Assembly: GCF_013408425.1 (NCBI RefSeq) | Contig: NZ_JACBYV010000001.1 | Coordinates: 744,001 to 808,000, forward strand | Direction of reading: 5' to 3' | DNA from: Pseudomonas flavescens | GTDB lineage: Bacteria; Pseudomonadota; Gammaproteobacteria; Pseudomonadales; Pseudomonadaceae | DNA: 64,000 nt | Shown: positions 19,407-28,431 of the stretch, piece by piece | Layout of the letters: every line of letters starts with the position of its first letter | Numbering within the stretch: position 1 is the first letter of the stretch | Program-made: the position numbers and the translations under genes | The notes under the pieces: model-generated | The model's database searches: none | The model's input: the letters and a program-made list of their open reading frames with translations, nothing else | What the model was told of the DNA's origin: nothing

Positions 19407-20069
19407 ATGAATTCCGAAGAGCAAACCCTGATCGATGGCCTGTTTTCCCGCTTGCAGGAGGCCGAGCACCAGGGGGGATTGCGCGATACCGAGGCCGAAG
19501 CGCAGATCAAGACACATCTGGCCCGCCAGCCTGCTGCTGCCTATTACATGGCCCAGGCGATTCTGATTCAGGAAGCCGCGATCAAACGCCTGGATCAGCG
19601 CGTTCGTGAACTCGAGGCCCAAGCCACCGAGCAACAACGACAGCGCTCGGGCAACGGCGGCTTTCTCGCCGGCCTGTTCGGCGGCAGCCAGCAAAGTTCC
19701 ACGCCGCAGCCTGCCCAGCGTCCCGCTGGCTGGGGTGAAACCCGATTCTCTCAGAGCGCTGCAGCATCCGCCGTACCGCCTGCCAGTGCACAGGCAGGCG
19801 CAGCGGTGGCCCAGGGTGGTGGCTTCATGCGTGGCGCCTTGCAGACGGCCGCGGGCGTGGCGGGCGGGGTGATGGTGGCGGATCTGCTGACCAGCATGTT
19901 CCACCACGACCAGCCGCAGGAGATCGTCGAGGTCATCCGCGAGGACCTACCTGCCCAGGACAGTTTCGCCAGCGATCTGGGCGAGGCCCCTTACGCGGGT
20001 ACCGAGGACATCGACACCGATGCCTTCGACAGCTCGGATTTCTTCGACGACGGCGACACCTTCAGTTAG
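19407..20069 (+). CDS. DUF2076 family protein
   Basis: A 220-residue protein with the DUF2076 layout: an N-terminal helical domain (EEQTLIDGLFSRLQEAE; AAAYYMAQAILIQEAAIKRL), a low-complexity Gln/Ser/Ala middle, a glycine-rich FLAGLFGG and hydrophobic ALQTAAGVAGGVMVADLL segment, and a very acidic Asp/Glu tail. These proteins are common in proteobacteria and are sometimes annotated as periplasmic ligand-binding sensors, without firm evidence. The start at 19407 fits the family N-terminus. No informative neighbours. Confidence 0.78.
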   Translation: MNSEEQTLIDGLFSRLQEAEHQGGLRDTEAEAQIKTHLARQPAAAYYMAQAILIQEAAIKRLDQRVRELEAQATEQQRQRSGNGGFLAGLFGGSQQSSTPQPAQRPAGWGETRFSQSAAASAVPPASAQAGAAVAQGGGFMRGALQTAAGVAGGVMVADLLTSMFHHDQPQEIVEVIREDLPAQDSFASDLGEAPYAGTEDIDTDAFDSSDFFDDGDTFS

Positions 20070-20271
20070 GCAATCCAGGCAGCCCCGGTGCAACGGGCGC
20101 CGGGCGCAAGTCGTCATTTACTGTGAATCTTGCACGTGCGGGTCGAGTCCATCGACAGGTTGCTCACGATTGGGCGAGCGCGTTCAGCCGCCAGCGCAGT
20201 ACCACCGAGCGCAGGCTCGATGGTGACCAGGCGGCTGCGCCCACCATCTTTCGCACGTCAATGAGGTCTCT

Positions 20272-21069
20272 ATGGATTTGCACATCAAGGGGCGCGTTGC
20301 GCTCATCAGCGGCGCTGCCGGGGGCATCGGCCTGGCGACGGCGAAACTGCTTGTCGAGGAAGGCGTACACCTGCTGCTGACCGACAAGGATCAGGCCGCC
20401 CTGGACAAGGCCTGCGCCGACCTACCCGGTGAAGTGCTGAGGGTCGCTGCCGACATGACCCGTCAGCAAGAGGTCGACGCGCTGGTAAAGGCTGGCGAAG
20501 CACGCTTTGGGCAAATCGATATCGTGGTGCATGCCGCCGGGGTCACCGGCGCCAAGGGCGACCCACTGGCGCTGCCCGACAGCGACTACGAGGAGGCCTG
20601 GGCCACCGATTTCTTCTCCGCCGTGCGCGTCGCACGGGCCACCGTTCCGGCGATGCGCTCGCGCGGTTGGGGGCGGCTGGTGTGCATCACCTCGGAGAAT
20701 GCCGTGCAGCCCTACTGGGAGGAAGCCGTCTATAACGTATCCAAGGCCGCACTCGGCGCCTTCATCAAGAACCTGTCCTACAAGGAAGCGGCCCACGGCG
20801 TGTTGTGCAATACCGTGGCCCCAGCCTTCATCGAAACCAACATGACCGATGGCATGATGCGGCAGCGGGCCGAGGAGCAGGGCGTTTCCTTCGACGAGGC
20901 CGTGGCGAGCTTTCTCGAGGAGGAACGCCCCGGTATCGTCCAGAAACGCCGCGGTCAGGCTGACGAAGTGGCGGCAGCCATTGCCTTGCTGGTATCCGAG
21001 CGGGGGTCGTTCATCAATGGCAGCAACCTGCGGGTCGATGGCGGCTCCGTCCAGGCCGTGCAGAACTGA
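20272..21069 (+). CDS. Short-chain dehydrogenase/reductase
   Basis: A 265-residue classical SDR. NAD(P)-binding GAAGGIG is at 14-20, the catalytic triad is Ser141 (ITSEN), Tyr154 and Lys158 (YNVSK), and the C-terminal GSNLRVDGG is as in FabG-like enzymes. Asp38 after the second beta strand (LLLTDKD) suggests NAD+ preference. It stands alone between a DUF2076 gene and a convergent cyclase gene, so the substrate cannot be inferred. Confidence 0.9.
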   Translation: MDLHIKGRVALISGAAGGIGLATAKLLVEEGVHLLLTDKDQAALDKACADLPGEVLRVAADMTRQQEVDALVKAGEARFGQIDIVVHAAGVTGAKGDPLALPDSDYEEAWATDFFSAVRVARATVPAMRSRGWGRLVCITSENAVQPYWEEAVYNVSKAALGAFIKNLSYKEAAHGVLCNTVAPAFIETNMTDGMMRQRAEEQGVSFDEAVASFLEEERPGIVQKRRGQADEVAAAIALLVSERGSFINGSNLRVDGGSVQAVQN

Positions 21070-21095
21070 GCCCGGACGTACCCGCGTTCTGCGGC

Positions 21096-22271
21096 TCAGG
21101 TGGCCGAAGCAGGGCTGCCCAGCAGGGTGCGGTCCACCAGGCGAATGCTGTTGCGCCCGCCGCGTTTGGATTGATAGAGCGCCACGTCCCCCTGTTCGAT
21201 CAGCGCCGCCAGGCTGGCCGGCGGTTGATCGAACAGGCTGGCGCCGATGCTCAGGGTTACCGCTTCAGGGGTGGCGAAGGTTTGCGCGGCTACGCCATGG
21301 AAGCGCTCGCGCAGCCCGTCGCCCAGGCTGACGATGCGTTCGTGGGACGCATCGCGCAGCAGAATCACGAATTCGTCGCCCCCCAGACGGGCTGCCAGTG
21401 ACCCCTCGGGCAGCACCAGACGAATCATCTCGCCCAGTGCCACCAGCAGGCGGTCGCCCGCACTATGCCCGTGCAGGTCGTTGACCAGCTTGAAGTTGTC
21501 GATATCGATCAGCAGCAGCGCGCCGGGGCTCCTGGGCGATACCTCGTTGAGCAGCCTGGGCGCTCGTGCTTCCAGGGCGCGGCGGTTGTACATGGCGGTC
21601 AGCGGGTCGCGCGCGGCCAGCCGCTCGATGCGTTTCTCGCGACGGTAACGTACCGTCCCGGTCATCGACAGGGCGATCAGCATGAGCGCCATCACGCCTT
21701 CGACCAGCGAAATCTGAATGATCTCGCCACGGAAGGCCGCCAGATCGATCAGCGTGCCCGGCACCAGCACCGGTATGGTCTTGGCGACGTAGAACAGGCC
21801 GTGGCCCAGCAGCACATAGCGCAACTGCGCGGCACCGGCACCCAGCGATTTGCCCTGAGGCCTTAGCAGCCAACTGGCCCAGAGCGCCGTCAGCGCGACC
21901 AGCAGCGAGTTGACCAGCAGCATCACCTTCGACCACAGCGGGCCCTCCGGCAGGAGCAGCATGGCGAACCAGACCACCACCATCAGGTACCAGGCCCGGG
22001 ACAGGCGCGTTTCGGTAAAACGCGCCACGCCCACCAGAAACAGCCAGTGTGCGGTGATCAGCAGCCCGTTGGCGAACCAGATACCCACCAGCAGCAGGCC
22101 ACTGCTGCGCAACAGGGCCAGGGTCGAGCCCACGCTGATCAGGGCGAAACCGGCGCTCCAGAAGAGCAGGGAGGGTTCACGAACGGTCTGCCACTCGATC
22201 GCCAGATACAGCGCCGCCGCCAGGGCGAGGGCGATGGTGATCGTCAACATGGTTAAGGGATCGAACGCCAT
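21096..22271 (-). CDS. Membrane GGDEF-domain diguanylate cyclase lacking the I-site
   Basis: A 391-residue protein with about six to seven membrane helices (residues 1-205) and a GGDEF domain. The active-site loop is RLGGDEFV (GGDEF at 297-301) with the IDIDNFKLVND metal-binding segment, so catalysis is likely. The inhibitory RxxD position is PEGS here (288-291), so allosteric product inhibition is probably absent, unlike the cyclase at 16792-17844. Signal unknown. Confidence 0.9.
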   Translation of the reverse strand: MAFDPLTMLTITIALALAAALYLAIEWQTVREPSLLFWSAGFALISVGSTLALLRSSGLLLVGIWFANGLLITAHWLFLVGVARFTETRLSRAWYLMVVVWFAMLLLPEGPLWSKVMLLVNSLLVALTALWASWLLRPQGKSLGAGAAQLRYVLLGHGLFYVAKTIPVLVPGTLIDLAAFRGEIIQISLVEGVMALMLIALSMTGTVRYRREKRIERLAARDPLTAMYNRRALEARAPRLLNEVSPRSPGALLLIDIDNFKLVNDLHGHSAGDRLLVALGEMIRLVLPEGSLAARLGGDEFVILLRDASHERIVSLGDGLRERFHGVAAQTFATPEAVTLSIGASLFDQPPASLAALIEQGDVALYQSKRGGRNSIRLVDRTLLGSPASAT

Positions 22272-22486
22272 GTTCTGGTCGGGCCTGCCTGTTTGTAGGG
22301 TGGAAGTGTTGGGGGCATCGCGGGGGCTTGAGCCGTTGCAGATCGTGCACAGGGCTACGGTTTTGCGGTCGCGATTGTAAGCGTTCGGTTGTCGATTTCA
22401 GGCAGGGCAACGTAAAGAAACGGATGGATGGCAGGCTTCTCTCAGCCTTGTCTCTCTGCCACTTGATCGCGCTGCCTGCCCGGCTT

Positions 22487-22509
22487 CATGCAGTCTGGCA
22501 GACTGCATG
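22487..22509. promoter_or_regulatory. Perfect 23-bp palindrome between a channel gene and a cyclase gene
   Basis: CATGCAGTCTG-G-CAGACTGCATG, two perfect 11-bp arms around one base. It lies 24 bp after the stop of the ion-channel gene and about 215 bp before the GGDEF gene start (both on the minus strand). No T-run follows on either strand, so it is not a standard terminator. It could be an operator or an mRNA-stabilising hairpin. The rest of the 22272-22532 gap shows nothing else. Confidence 0.5.
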
Positions 22510-22532
22510 GCGTTTTCCACTGGTGGGCTCGC

Positions 22533-23195
22533 TCATTGCGGCTTGGGCCGTACCGTCAGGCTGACCAGACGGGTCACCACCAGACCGATGTACATGACCC
22601 CCGCGAACTGCTCGAGCATCACCAGCGCCCGGGCGAATGGCCTCAACGGCAGGATATCGCTCAGGCCGACCCCCGACAGGGTGGTGAAGCTCAGGAACAG
22701 CAGCTCCACCCAGGTGCGTTCCGCTTCCGGGTTGATCGCCGCCGTGAAACTGCCAGGGCTGAGCAACTGGCACACGGAAAAGGCGTGGGCGAAGGCCCAG
22801 GCCAGCAGGGTGAAGGTGGCGCCGACCGCGAACAGCTCATCGGTGCTCGCTCGCTGATCCTCCATCATGTAGGCGATCAGGCCGCCAGCGGCATAGAAGT
22901 AGAAGCTCGACTCCAGGGCCGCGAGCAGAATCGCCAGCGCGGTGTTGTATTCGAACTCCACGGCTACGGTCAGGGCCAGGATGCAGGCGGCTTGCGTGAA
23001 CGCGATCCACTGGATGGTCGGGCTGCTGCGCACCATGCGCAACGACATCGCCAGCACGATGATGCCAAAGGCACCCACGATGGCACGGCCTTCCGACAGC
23101 CGCTCCATGAAGGGGTAGAGCACGATGCCCAGCAATTGCACGAACAGCAGGCTGGCAGAAGGGTAGCGGATCAGGTACGTGTGGGCCTTGGGCAT
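22533..23195 (-). CDS. Potassium-channel-like membrane protein (two-pore-helix ion channel family)
   Basis: A 220-residue protein with about six hydrophobic segments. The last two flank a pore-loop-like sequence, LSFTTLSGVGLSDILPL, comparable to the TTVGYGD filter of bacterial K+ channels but with GVG in place of GYG. That places it in the Ion_trans_2 group. Selectivity is uncertain because the filter differs. It is an inner-membrane protein with no regulatory RCK domain attached. Confidence 0.75.
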   Translation of the reverse strand: MPKAHTYLIRYPSASLLFVQLLGIVLYPFMERLSEGRAIVGAFGIIVLAMSLRMVRSSPTIQWIAFTQAACILALTVAVEFEYNTALAILLAALESSFYFYAAGGLIAYMMEDQRASTDELFAVGATFTLLAWAFAHAFSVCQLLSPGSFTAAINPEAERTWVELLFLSFTTLSGVGLSDILPLRPFARALVMLEQFAGVMYIGLVVTRLVSLTVRPKPQ

Positions 23196-23433
23196 TGAAT
23201 TGAACCGGAGCGAGGGGGTGCGGGAGGGAGGGCACGGGGCTATTTTGCCGGGCAGTCTAATGGATCGCGAGCCCGGCGTATGCTGCCGTTCAAGGTATTC
23301 GGGAGCTTACCTGCACGCCGGGTAGGTAAGCCTGCTGAGACGCTTCGCATCGCCCGTCAGCGCGGTCGCGCAGCCGCATCGCTGCGGCACCTCGAACACC
23401 GGGCTAGGGGCAGAGCGCGACCATTCGAGCCGA

Positions 23434-23967
23434 TCACTCTCCCCAGTTCTGCTCATCATCGGTGCATCCACTACCTGTCCAGTCGGCCGGGTAAAGGCCA
23501 TCGCGCACCGCGCGATGAAAACTCGAATACGGCCACTCCCGTGCCTGGCTCACGTAGCCATGCCTGACGGGGTCGAAGTGGATGTAGTCGAGGTGGCGCT
23601 GGTAGTCGAGGTCATCGGCGATCCGTTGCCGCCAATAGCGCCGTTGCCAGAGGCCACGCTCGCCGCGGATCAACTGGTGCAGGCGGCGCGGTTCGGTCTT
23701 GTCCAGGCCTTGCGAGAAAGCGAACCTGATGGCCTTCCAGCGCAGGGCGACCTCGCTGTCGCCTTCGGGTAGCGTCCAGACGCAATGCATGTGCTCGGGC
23801 AGCACGACCCAGGCGTCGATATGGAAGGGGTGGCGGTCCTTGGTGGCCCGTACCGTTTCCCGCAGCAGATCGATATGCCGGGTCAGCAGATCACTGCGGC
23901 GGTCGAGCAGGGTGAGGGTAAGGAAATACGAAGCCCCGGCAACGCGGGCACGGCGATAGAGCGACAT
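23434..23967 (-). CDS. REP-associated tyrosine transposase (RAYT), copy 1
   Basis: A 177-residue Y1 (HUH) transposase. The metal-binding pair is His59 and His61 (VLPEHMHCVW) and the nucleophile is probably Tyr128 (DYIHFDPVRHGYV); GERGLWQRRYW is a further family block. RAYTs process REP palindromes and are domesticated single-copy genes that spread REPs. It shares long identical blocks with the second RAYT (30596-31120), including the sequence just upstream of the start. The flanks (23196-23433) show only a weak hairpin (GCTTACCTGC/GTAGGTAAGC), not the repeats that surround copy 2. Confidence 0.92.
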   Translation of the reverse strand: MSLYRRARVAGASYFLTLTLLDRRSDLLTRHIDLLRETVRATKDRHPFHIDAWVVLPEHMHCVWTLPEGDSEVALRWKAIRFAFSQGLDKTEPRRLHQLIRGERGLWQRRYWRQRIADDLDYQRHLDYIHFDPVRHGYVSQAREWPYSSFHRAVRDGLYPADWTGSGCTDDEQNWGE

Positions 23968-24126
23968 GGCGGCTCATCCTTGAGCGTGGTGTTCGTTCAC
24001 TACAGCATGGTAGATGGAGGCGGCCTTATCCAGTCTGCGCCGCGCCCATCGATAGAGGCGAGCGCGCAGCGGTACTTCGGCTATGATGCGCCACCGCGCA
24101 AAGCCCTCGCACATCATCAGGTCGCC

Positions 24127-24870
24127 ATGTCCGCCAACGCCCTCTATACCGACCTGTCCGATCATTACGATCTGATGTGCGCCGACATCGACTACAAGGC
24201 GCAAAGCCACTGCATTCAGCGGCTGCAGCAGCTGTTCGGCAACGGGGGCAATCGGCACCTCGATCTGGCCTGCGGCACCGGGCCCCATGTTCGCCACTTT
24301 CTCGATGCCGGCTATCGCAGCAGCGGGCTCGACATCAACCAGCCCATGCTGGACAAAGCCGCCGCGCGTTGCCCCGAGGCGCAGTTCGCCGTGCAGGACA
24401 TGTGCGACTTCAGGGTCAATGAGCGGCTCGATCTGATTACCTGCTTTCTCTACTCCATTCACTACAGCGGTGGCATCGACAGGCTCCAGGCCTGCATCGC
24501 CAGCGTGCATGCCGCGCTCCAGCCAAACGGGCTATTCTGCTTCAACGTCGTCGACAAGAGCAAAATCGACAACAGCCTGTTCGCGGCACACAGCGTCAAC
24601 GACGACGAAGGCCTGTTCACCTTCAGCTCGGGTTGGCATTACGCCGGTGAGGGCGAGAAGCAGTCGTTGAGGCTGAGCATCGAAAAGACCACCGCGCATG
24701 AGCACCTGATCTGGCACGACGAACATCCCATGGTCGCGGTGACGTTCGCCGAGTTGCAGGCGCTCCTTGAGCCCTACTTCGAGGTACACGTGCTCGAGCA
24801 TGACTACGAAAAGATCCTGCCCTGGGATCAGGCCTCCGGTAACGCACTGTTCGCCTGCGTGAAACGCTGA
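24127..24870 (+). CDS. SAM-dependent class I methyltransferase
   Basis: A 247-residue methyltransferase: SAM-binding motif I LDLACGTGPHVRHFLDAGY (about residues 41-59), acidic residue in SGLDINQPML, and motif IV region DLITCFLYSIHY. It resembles the TylM1/DesVI-like N- or O-methyltransferases, but no substrate can be assigned. ATG 24127 fits the family start; the frame extends upstream through the RAYT promoter region and is rejected there. Followed by a strong convergent terminator. Confidence 0.85.
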   Translation: MSANALYTDLSDHYDLMCADIDYKAQSHCIQRLQQLFGNGGNRHLDLACGTGPHVRHFLDAGYRSSGLDINQPMLDKAAARCPEAQFAVQDMCDFRVNERLDLITCFLYSIHYSGGIDRLQACIASVHAALQPNGLFCFNVVDKSKIDNSLFAAHSVNDDEGLFTFSSGWHYAGEGEKQSLRLSIEKTTAHEHLIWHDEHPMVAVTFAELQALLEPYFEVHVLEHDYEKILPWDQASGNALFACVKR

Positions 24871-24930
24871 CCAACAGCCGGTAACCTGCAAGGGTCGATC
24901 ACCCGGCGCCTGGGCAGTTCGTTGCCTCAA

Positions 24931-24972
24931 ACAAAAATGCCCGCGTGGCCTGAGGCCAGTGCGGGCATGTTT
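24931..24972. terminator. Bidirectional rho-independent terminator
   Basis: Stem TGCCCGC(G)TGGCC, loop TGA, then GGCCAGTGCGGGCA (24938-24967), with AAAAA before and TGTTT after. It separates the methyltransferase gene (plus) from the membrane protein gene (minus), which converge here. Confidence 0.85.
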
Positions 24973-25005
24973 ATCAGCCAGTATTCAGCCGTTACGGCAA
25001 GCGGC

Positions 25006-26034
25006 TCAGACGGCAGCGACTACCTTGGCTGGCGGCTGAGTACGACGACCCAGCACCCCGGCACCTGCAGCGACCAGGCCCGAGATCACCAGGGTGATGA
25101 GCAAAATCCAGGCGCCTTGGGATACACGCTTGGCCGCCACTTCAGCCGCTTCACGGGCTTTCTGCTCGGCCTGGGCTTTGAGTTCCTGATACTTGGCATA
25201 TGCCTCGCGATAACTGGCCTGGGCCTGGTCGACGATCTGGTTGGCCTCGGCGTCGGTCTTGTTGCCACGCGCCTTGATCAGATTGACCAGCGCTTCACGG
25301 TCGGCAGCGTCCCAGGCCTGGTCGCCCTTGGCCTTGATGCGGTCCAGCAGGCCACCCAGTTGCTCGGTTGCCTGTTGCGGGTTTTCAGCGCTGCGCTGGG
25401 CAGTCTGCTGGGCATCCTCCTGGGTGGCCTGAGCTTGCTGATCGAGGTTGTCCGGGTTCAGCTCGGGCTTGCCGGTCTGGCGCATGGCCTGTTCGAGTTC
25501 ACCCTGGATATCGTCCAGGTTGAAGTCGATACCTTGCTCGCGTAGCTCGTCCTGGATCTTGCCGCCCAATGCTGGCGCCACCTGAGCGATACCGCTGCCC
25601 AGTGCAGATACACCGCTGCCGGCCAGGTTGAGGCCGCCACGTACCACGCCAGTCACCGCGCTGGAGACCAGGTAAACGGTGATCAGCGAAACGCTCGCCC
25701 ACACCAGCAAGCCATGGAAGGCACCTTCGCGCTGTGCGAGGCGGCCAGCGGCCCAACCACCGATGAACAGGGAAATCACCGAGCTGACGACCACCCAGAT
25801 GGCGGCGCCGGTACCCACGCCCGATACCGGGTCGGCTTCCTGCAGCGGGTCGATGCTGGCGCTGCCGATGGCCGTGCCGAGCACGCTGAGCAGCAGGGAA
25901 ACCATCATGGCCAGCACTACGCCGGCCAGAACCGCACTCCAGGAAATACGTTTGAGCAGCGGCGCTACTGCGGCAGTGTCGTGGTAGACAGGATTGGTGT
26001 AGCCGTTTGGAGCACTACGATCGTCGCGAATCAT
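25006..26034 (-). CDS. Membrane protein with long cytoplasmic/periplasmic helical domain
   Basis: A 342-residue protein: three membrane segments in the N-terminal third (ISWSAVLAGVVLAMMVSLLL; AAIWVVVSSVISLFIGGWAAG; GLLVWASVSLITVYLVSSAV), a Gln/Ala/Glu-rich helical middle of about 160 residues likely to be coiled coil, and a final membrane helix (AWILLITLVISGLVAAGAGV). The family is common in Pseudomonas, sometimes labelled PhnA-like, but I know of no proven function. Monocistronic, facing the bidirectional terminator. Confidence 0.75.
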   Translation of the reverse strand: MIRDDRSAPNGYTNPVYHDTAAVAPLLKRISWSAVLAGVVLAMMVSLLLSVLGTAIGSASIDPLQEADPVSGVGTGAAIWVVVSSVISLFIGGWAAGRLAQREGAFHGLLVWASVSLITVYLVSSAVTGVVRGGLNLAGSGVSALGSGIAQVAPALGGKIQDELREQGIDFNLDDIQGELEQAMRQTGKPELNPDNLDQQAQATQEDAQQTAQRSAENPQQATEQLGGLLDRIKAKGDQAWDAADREALVNLIKARGNKTDAEANQIVDQAQASYREAYAKYQELKAQAEQKAREAAEVAAKRVSQGAWILLITLVISGLVAAGAGVLGRRTQPPAKVVAAV

Positions 26035-26223
26035 GATGGCAGCCCTTTAATTCAATGGCAGTACGAGCCAATCGCTCGTACTCCAGATGACTAGGGCCGC
26101 AACGAGAAAGTTTGGAATGTATTTCTAGGTGTGTTTCCCGTTATCCGTCATCCCTTGGCAGGCGGGCAGGAAAATCTGCGAGCGCCGTATGTAAATATGA
26201 ATGCGACGCTATTTCGTAAGTAA

Positions 26224-26242
26224 ATATTAAGCATTATCATTC
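26224..26242 (+). promoter_or_regulatory. Probable Fur box upstream of a siderophore receptor
   Basis: ATATTAAGCATTATCATTC: its GCATTATCATT half matches the repeated hexamer pattern of the Fur consensus (GATAATGATAATCATTATC) on the opposite strand, in an AT-rich stretch 43 bp before the receptor start. Iron repression of the downstream gene is what the family would predict. The match is partial. Confidence 0.5.
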
Positions 26243-26284
26243 GCGCCCCAAAAATAACTTTCCCTTCTTGGATGCGCCTCCTTC

Positions 26285-28384
26285 ATGCCTGCCTTTCCGC
26301 GTCTCAACTCTGTTGCGCTTGGCTTTTCCTTCCTTTTCACCGCCGGCTTCACCCACGCGGCTCCAACCGTGCTGCCGGAAACGTCGGTCAACGCGGATGT
26401 CGACGCGCAAGCCGATAGCCCCCGCGTCAAAGAAGTCAGCACTGCGACGCGCACCACGACGCCGATTCGTTATGTTCCGCAAGCCATCGACTCAGTGAAA
26501 ACCGCCAATGTGCTCGATTACGGCACCAACGACCTGGGTACCGCCCTCAGCGGCATTCCCAACGTCAGCAGCGGGGCGGATACACGCTTCGACGGGCTGC
26601 GTATTCGTGGCTTCGAGGCCAGCAACGACTTTTATCTCGATGGTGTGCGTGATGACAGCCAGTACGTGCGCGACCTGCACAACATCGAGCGCATCGATGT
26701 GCTCAAGGGCCCGGCTGCGGTGCTCTACGGGCGCGGCAGCCAGGGCGGCATCGTCAACCGTGTCAGCAAGGTGCCTGAAGCCGGGCGCCGTTCCAGCATC
26801 GAGGCCCAGGGCGGCAGCGAAGACATGCGCAGCCTGTACGCTGACCTGAGTGCGGATGCGACCGAGAACATCAGCCTGCGCCTGAACATGGGCAATCAGG
26901 ACGCCAACAGCTTTCGCGACGACGTTTCCAGCCACCGCCAACTGTTCGCGCCGTCCATCAGCTGGCAGCTGACGCCCCAGCTCAACTGGCTGGCGCAGTA
27001 CGAGTACAGCCGCTTCGACCGTACCCCGGATCGTGGTATTCCTGGCGTGAACGGCCGCCCGGCCGATGTGAAGCGCGAGACCACCTACGGCGATGACCGC
27101 GATTACATCGACGACAAGGCCCAATCGCTGCGCTCCAAACTCACCTACGAGCTGAACGACAGCTGGCAACTGCGCCAGACCCTGAGCGTGTTCAAGCTCG
27201 ACAGCGACTTCGACAATACCTACCTCACTGGCGCCAATGCCGTCACCAACCGGGTGAGTCGTACGCGCTTTCAACAGGATCTGCGCACCCGCAATATCTT
27301 CAACAACCTGGAAGCCGAAGGCACCGTCGACACCTTTGGCCTCGAACACCGCTTGTTGACTGGCGTCGAGATCGGCAGCCAACGGCGCGATCCGAAGCTT
27401 TACACCTCGCTCGCTGTCAACCGGGGCGGCCAGGCAGTGCCGACGCTGGACCTCTACAACCCGGACCGCAACCAGAGCCACACCGGCCCCATGACGGCCT
27501 CGAGCAACAACCACACCGAAGTCGAAAGTCGCGCCATCTACGTGCAGGATCAACTGCGCCTGAACGATCAATGGCAACTGCTGGCAGGCCTGCGCTATGA
27601 CCGCTTCGAGGTGGATACCACCAACAAGCTGACCGATATCCCGGATGGCCGCGACGACAACAGCATCAGCCCGCGCGTCGGCCTGGTCTGGACGCCGCTG
27701 CAGGATCACTCCTTCTACGCCTCGTGGAGCAAGAGCTACTCGCCGGTCGGCGGCGGGCAGATCGGCATCACCCCGAACGCCACGGGCAATACCAATGACC
27801 TGGATCCGGAGCAGACCCGCCAGAAGGAAATCGGCGTGAAGAGCGACTGGCTCGGCGACCGCCTGAGCACCACCTTCGCGGTCTACGAGCTGGAACTCTA
27901 CAACCGCCGTACCAGCGACCCGAACAATCCGGGGCTGTTCATCCTCAGCGGCCTGCAGCGTTCGCGTGGCATCGAACTCACTGCCACTGGCCAACTGGCG
28001 GGCAACTGGTACGTCCGCGGCGGCATCGGCCTGCAGGACGCCACCATCGTCAAGGACAACAACGGCTTGGCAGGCAACCGCGTCAGCAATGTTGCCAAAC
28101 GCAACGGCAGCCTGTTCCTGACCTGGAAGCCGGAGCAGGGCTGGTACGCCGAAACCGGCCTGACCCTGGTGGGCAGTCGCTTTGCCGATAACCAGAACAC
28201 CACGGTGCTGCCCGGCTACGGCCGCTGGGATGCCCTGGTTGGCTTGCGCCAAAAGGACTGGGACCTGCGCGCCGCGCTGAACAACCTCACCGACCGCACC
28301 TACTACAGCTCCGCCACCAGCGCCGGGCAGATCCGCGTCGGCGAGCCGCGCAACCTGGTGGTCACAGGCACCTACAGTTTCTGA
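26285..28384 (+). CDS. TonB-dependent siderophore receptor
   Basis: A 699-residue outer-membrane receptor. It has a signal peptide to about residue 25 (...FTAGFTHA), a plug domain (PNVSSGADTRFDGLRIRGF; ERIDVLKGPAAVLYGRGSQG) and a 22-strand barrel ending in the terminal Phe signature NLVVTGTYSF. No extra N-terminal signalling domain, so not a FecA/FpvA-type transducer. The plug resembles the Fiu/FhuE group of catecholate or ferric-siderophore receptors; the exact ligand is unknown. A probable Fur box precedes it, arguing for iron uptake rather than sulfur. Confidence 0.88.
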   Translation: MPAFPRLNSVALGFSFLFTAGFTHAAPTVLPETSVNADVDAQADSPRVKEVSTATRTTTPIRYVPQAIDSVKTANVLDYGTNDLGTALSGIPNVSSGADTRFDGLRIRGFEASNDFYLDGVRDDSQYVRDLHNIERIDVLKGPAAVLYGRGSQGGIVNRVSKVPEAGRRSSIEAQGGSEDMRSLYADLSADATENISLRLNMGNQDANSFRDDVSSHRQLFAPSISWQLTPQLNWLAQYEYSRFDRTPDRGIPGVNGRPADVKRETTYGDDRDYIDDKAQSLRSKLTYELNDSWQLRQTLSVFKLDSDFDNTYLTGANAVTNRVSRTRFQQDLRTRNIFNNLEAEGTVDTFGLEHRLLTGVEIGSQRRDPKLYTSLAVNRGGQAVPTLDLYNPDRNQSHTGPMTASSNNHTEVESRAIYVQDQLRLNDQWQLLAGLRYDRFEVDTTNKLTDIPDGRDDNSISPRVGLVWTPLQDHSFYASWSKSYSPVGGGQIGITPNATGNTNDLDPEQTRQKEIGVKSDWLGDRLSTTFAVYELELYNRRTSDPNNPGLFILSGLQRSRGIELTATGQLAGNWYVRGGIGLQDATIVKDNNGLAGNRVSNVAKRNGSLFLTWKPEQGWYAETGLTLVGSRFADNQNTTVLPGYGRWDALVGLRQKDWDLRAALNNLTDRTYYSSATSAGQIRVGEPRNLVVTGTYSF

Positions 28385-28431
28385 AGCCTCGCAGCATGTC
28401 GCCCGGCATGCTCCACTCTCTGTGGCGTTGG

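Noticed and set aside
26492..28252. 586-codon antisense frame in the siderophore receptor
   Set aside because: Shadow ORF; plus-strand receptor is complete with signal peptide and terminal Phe.
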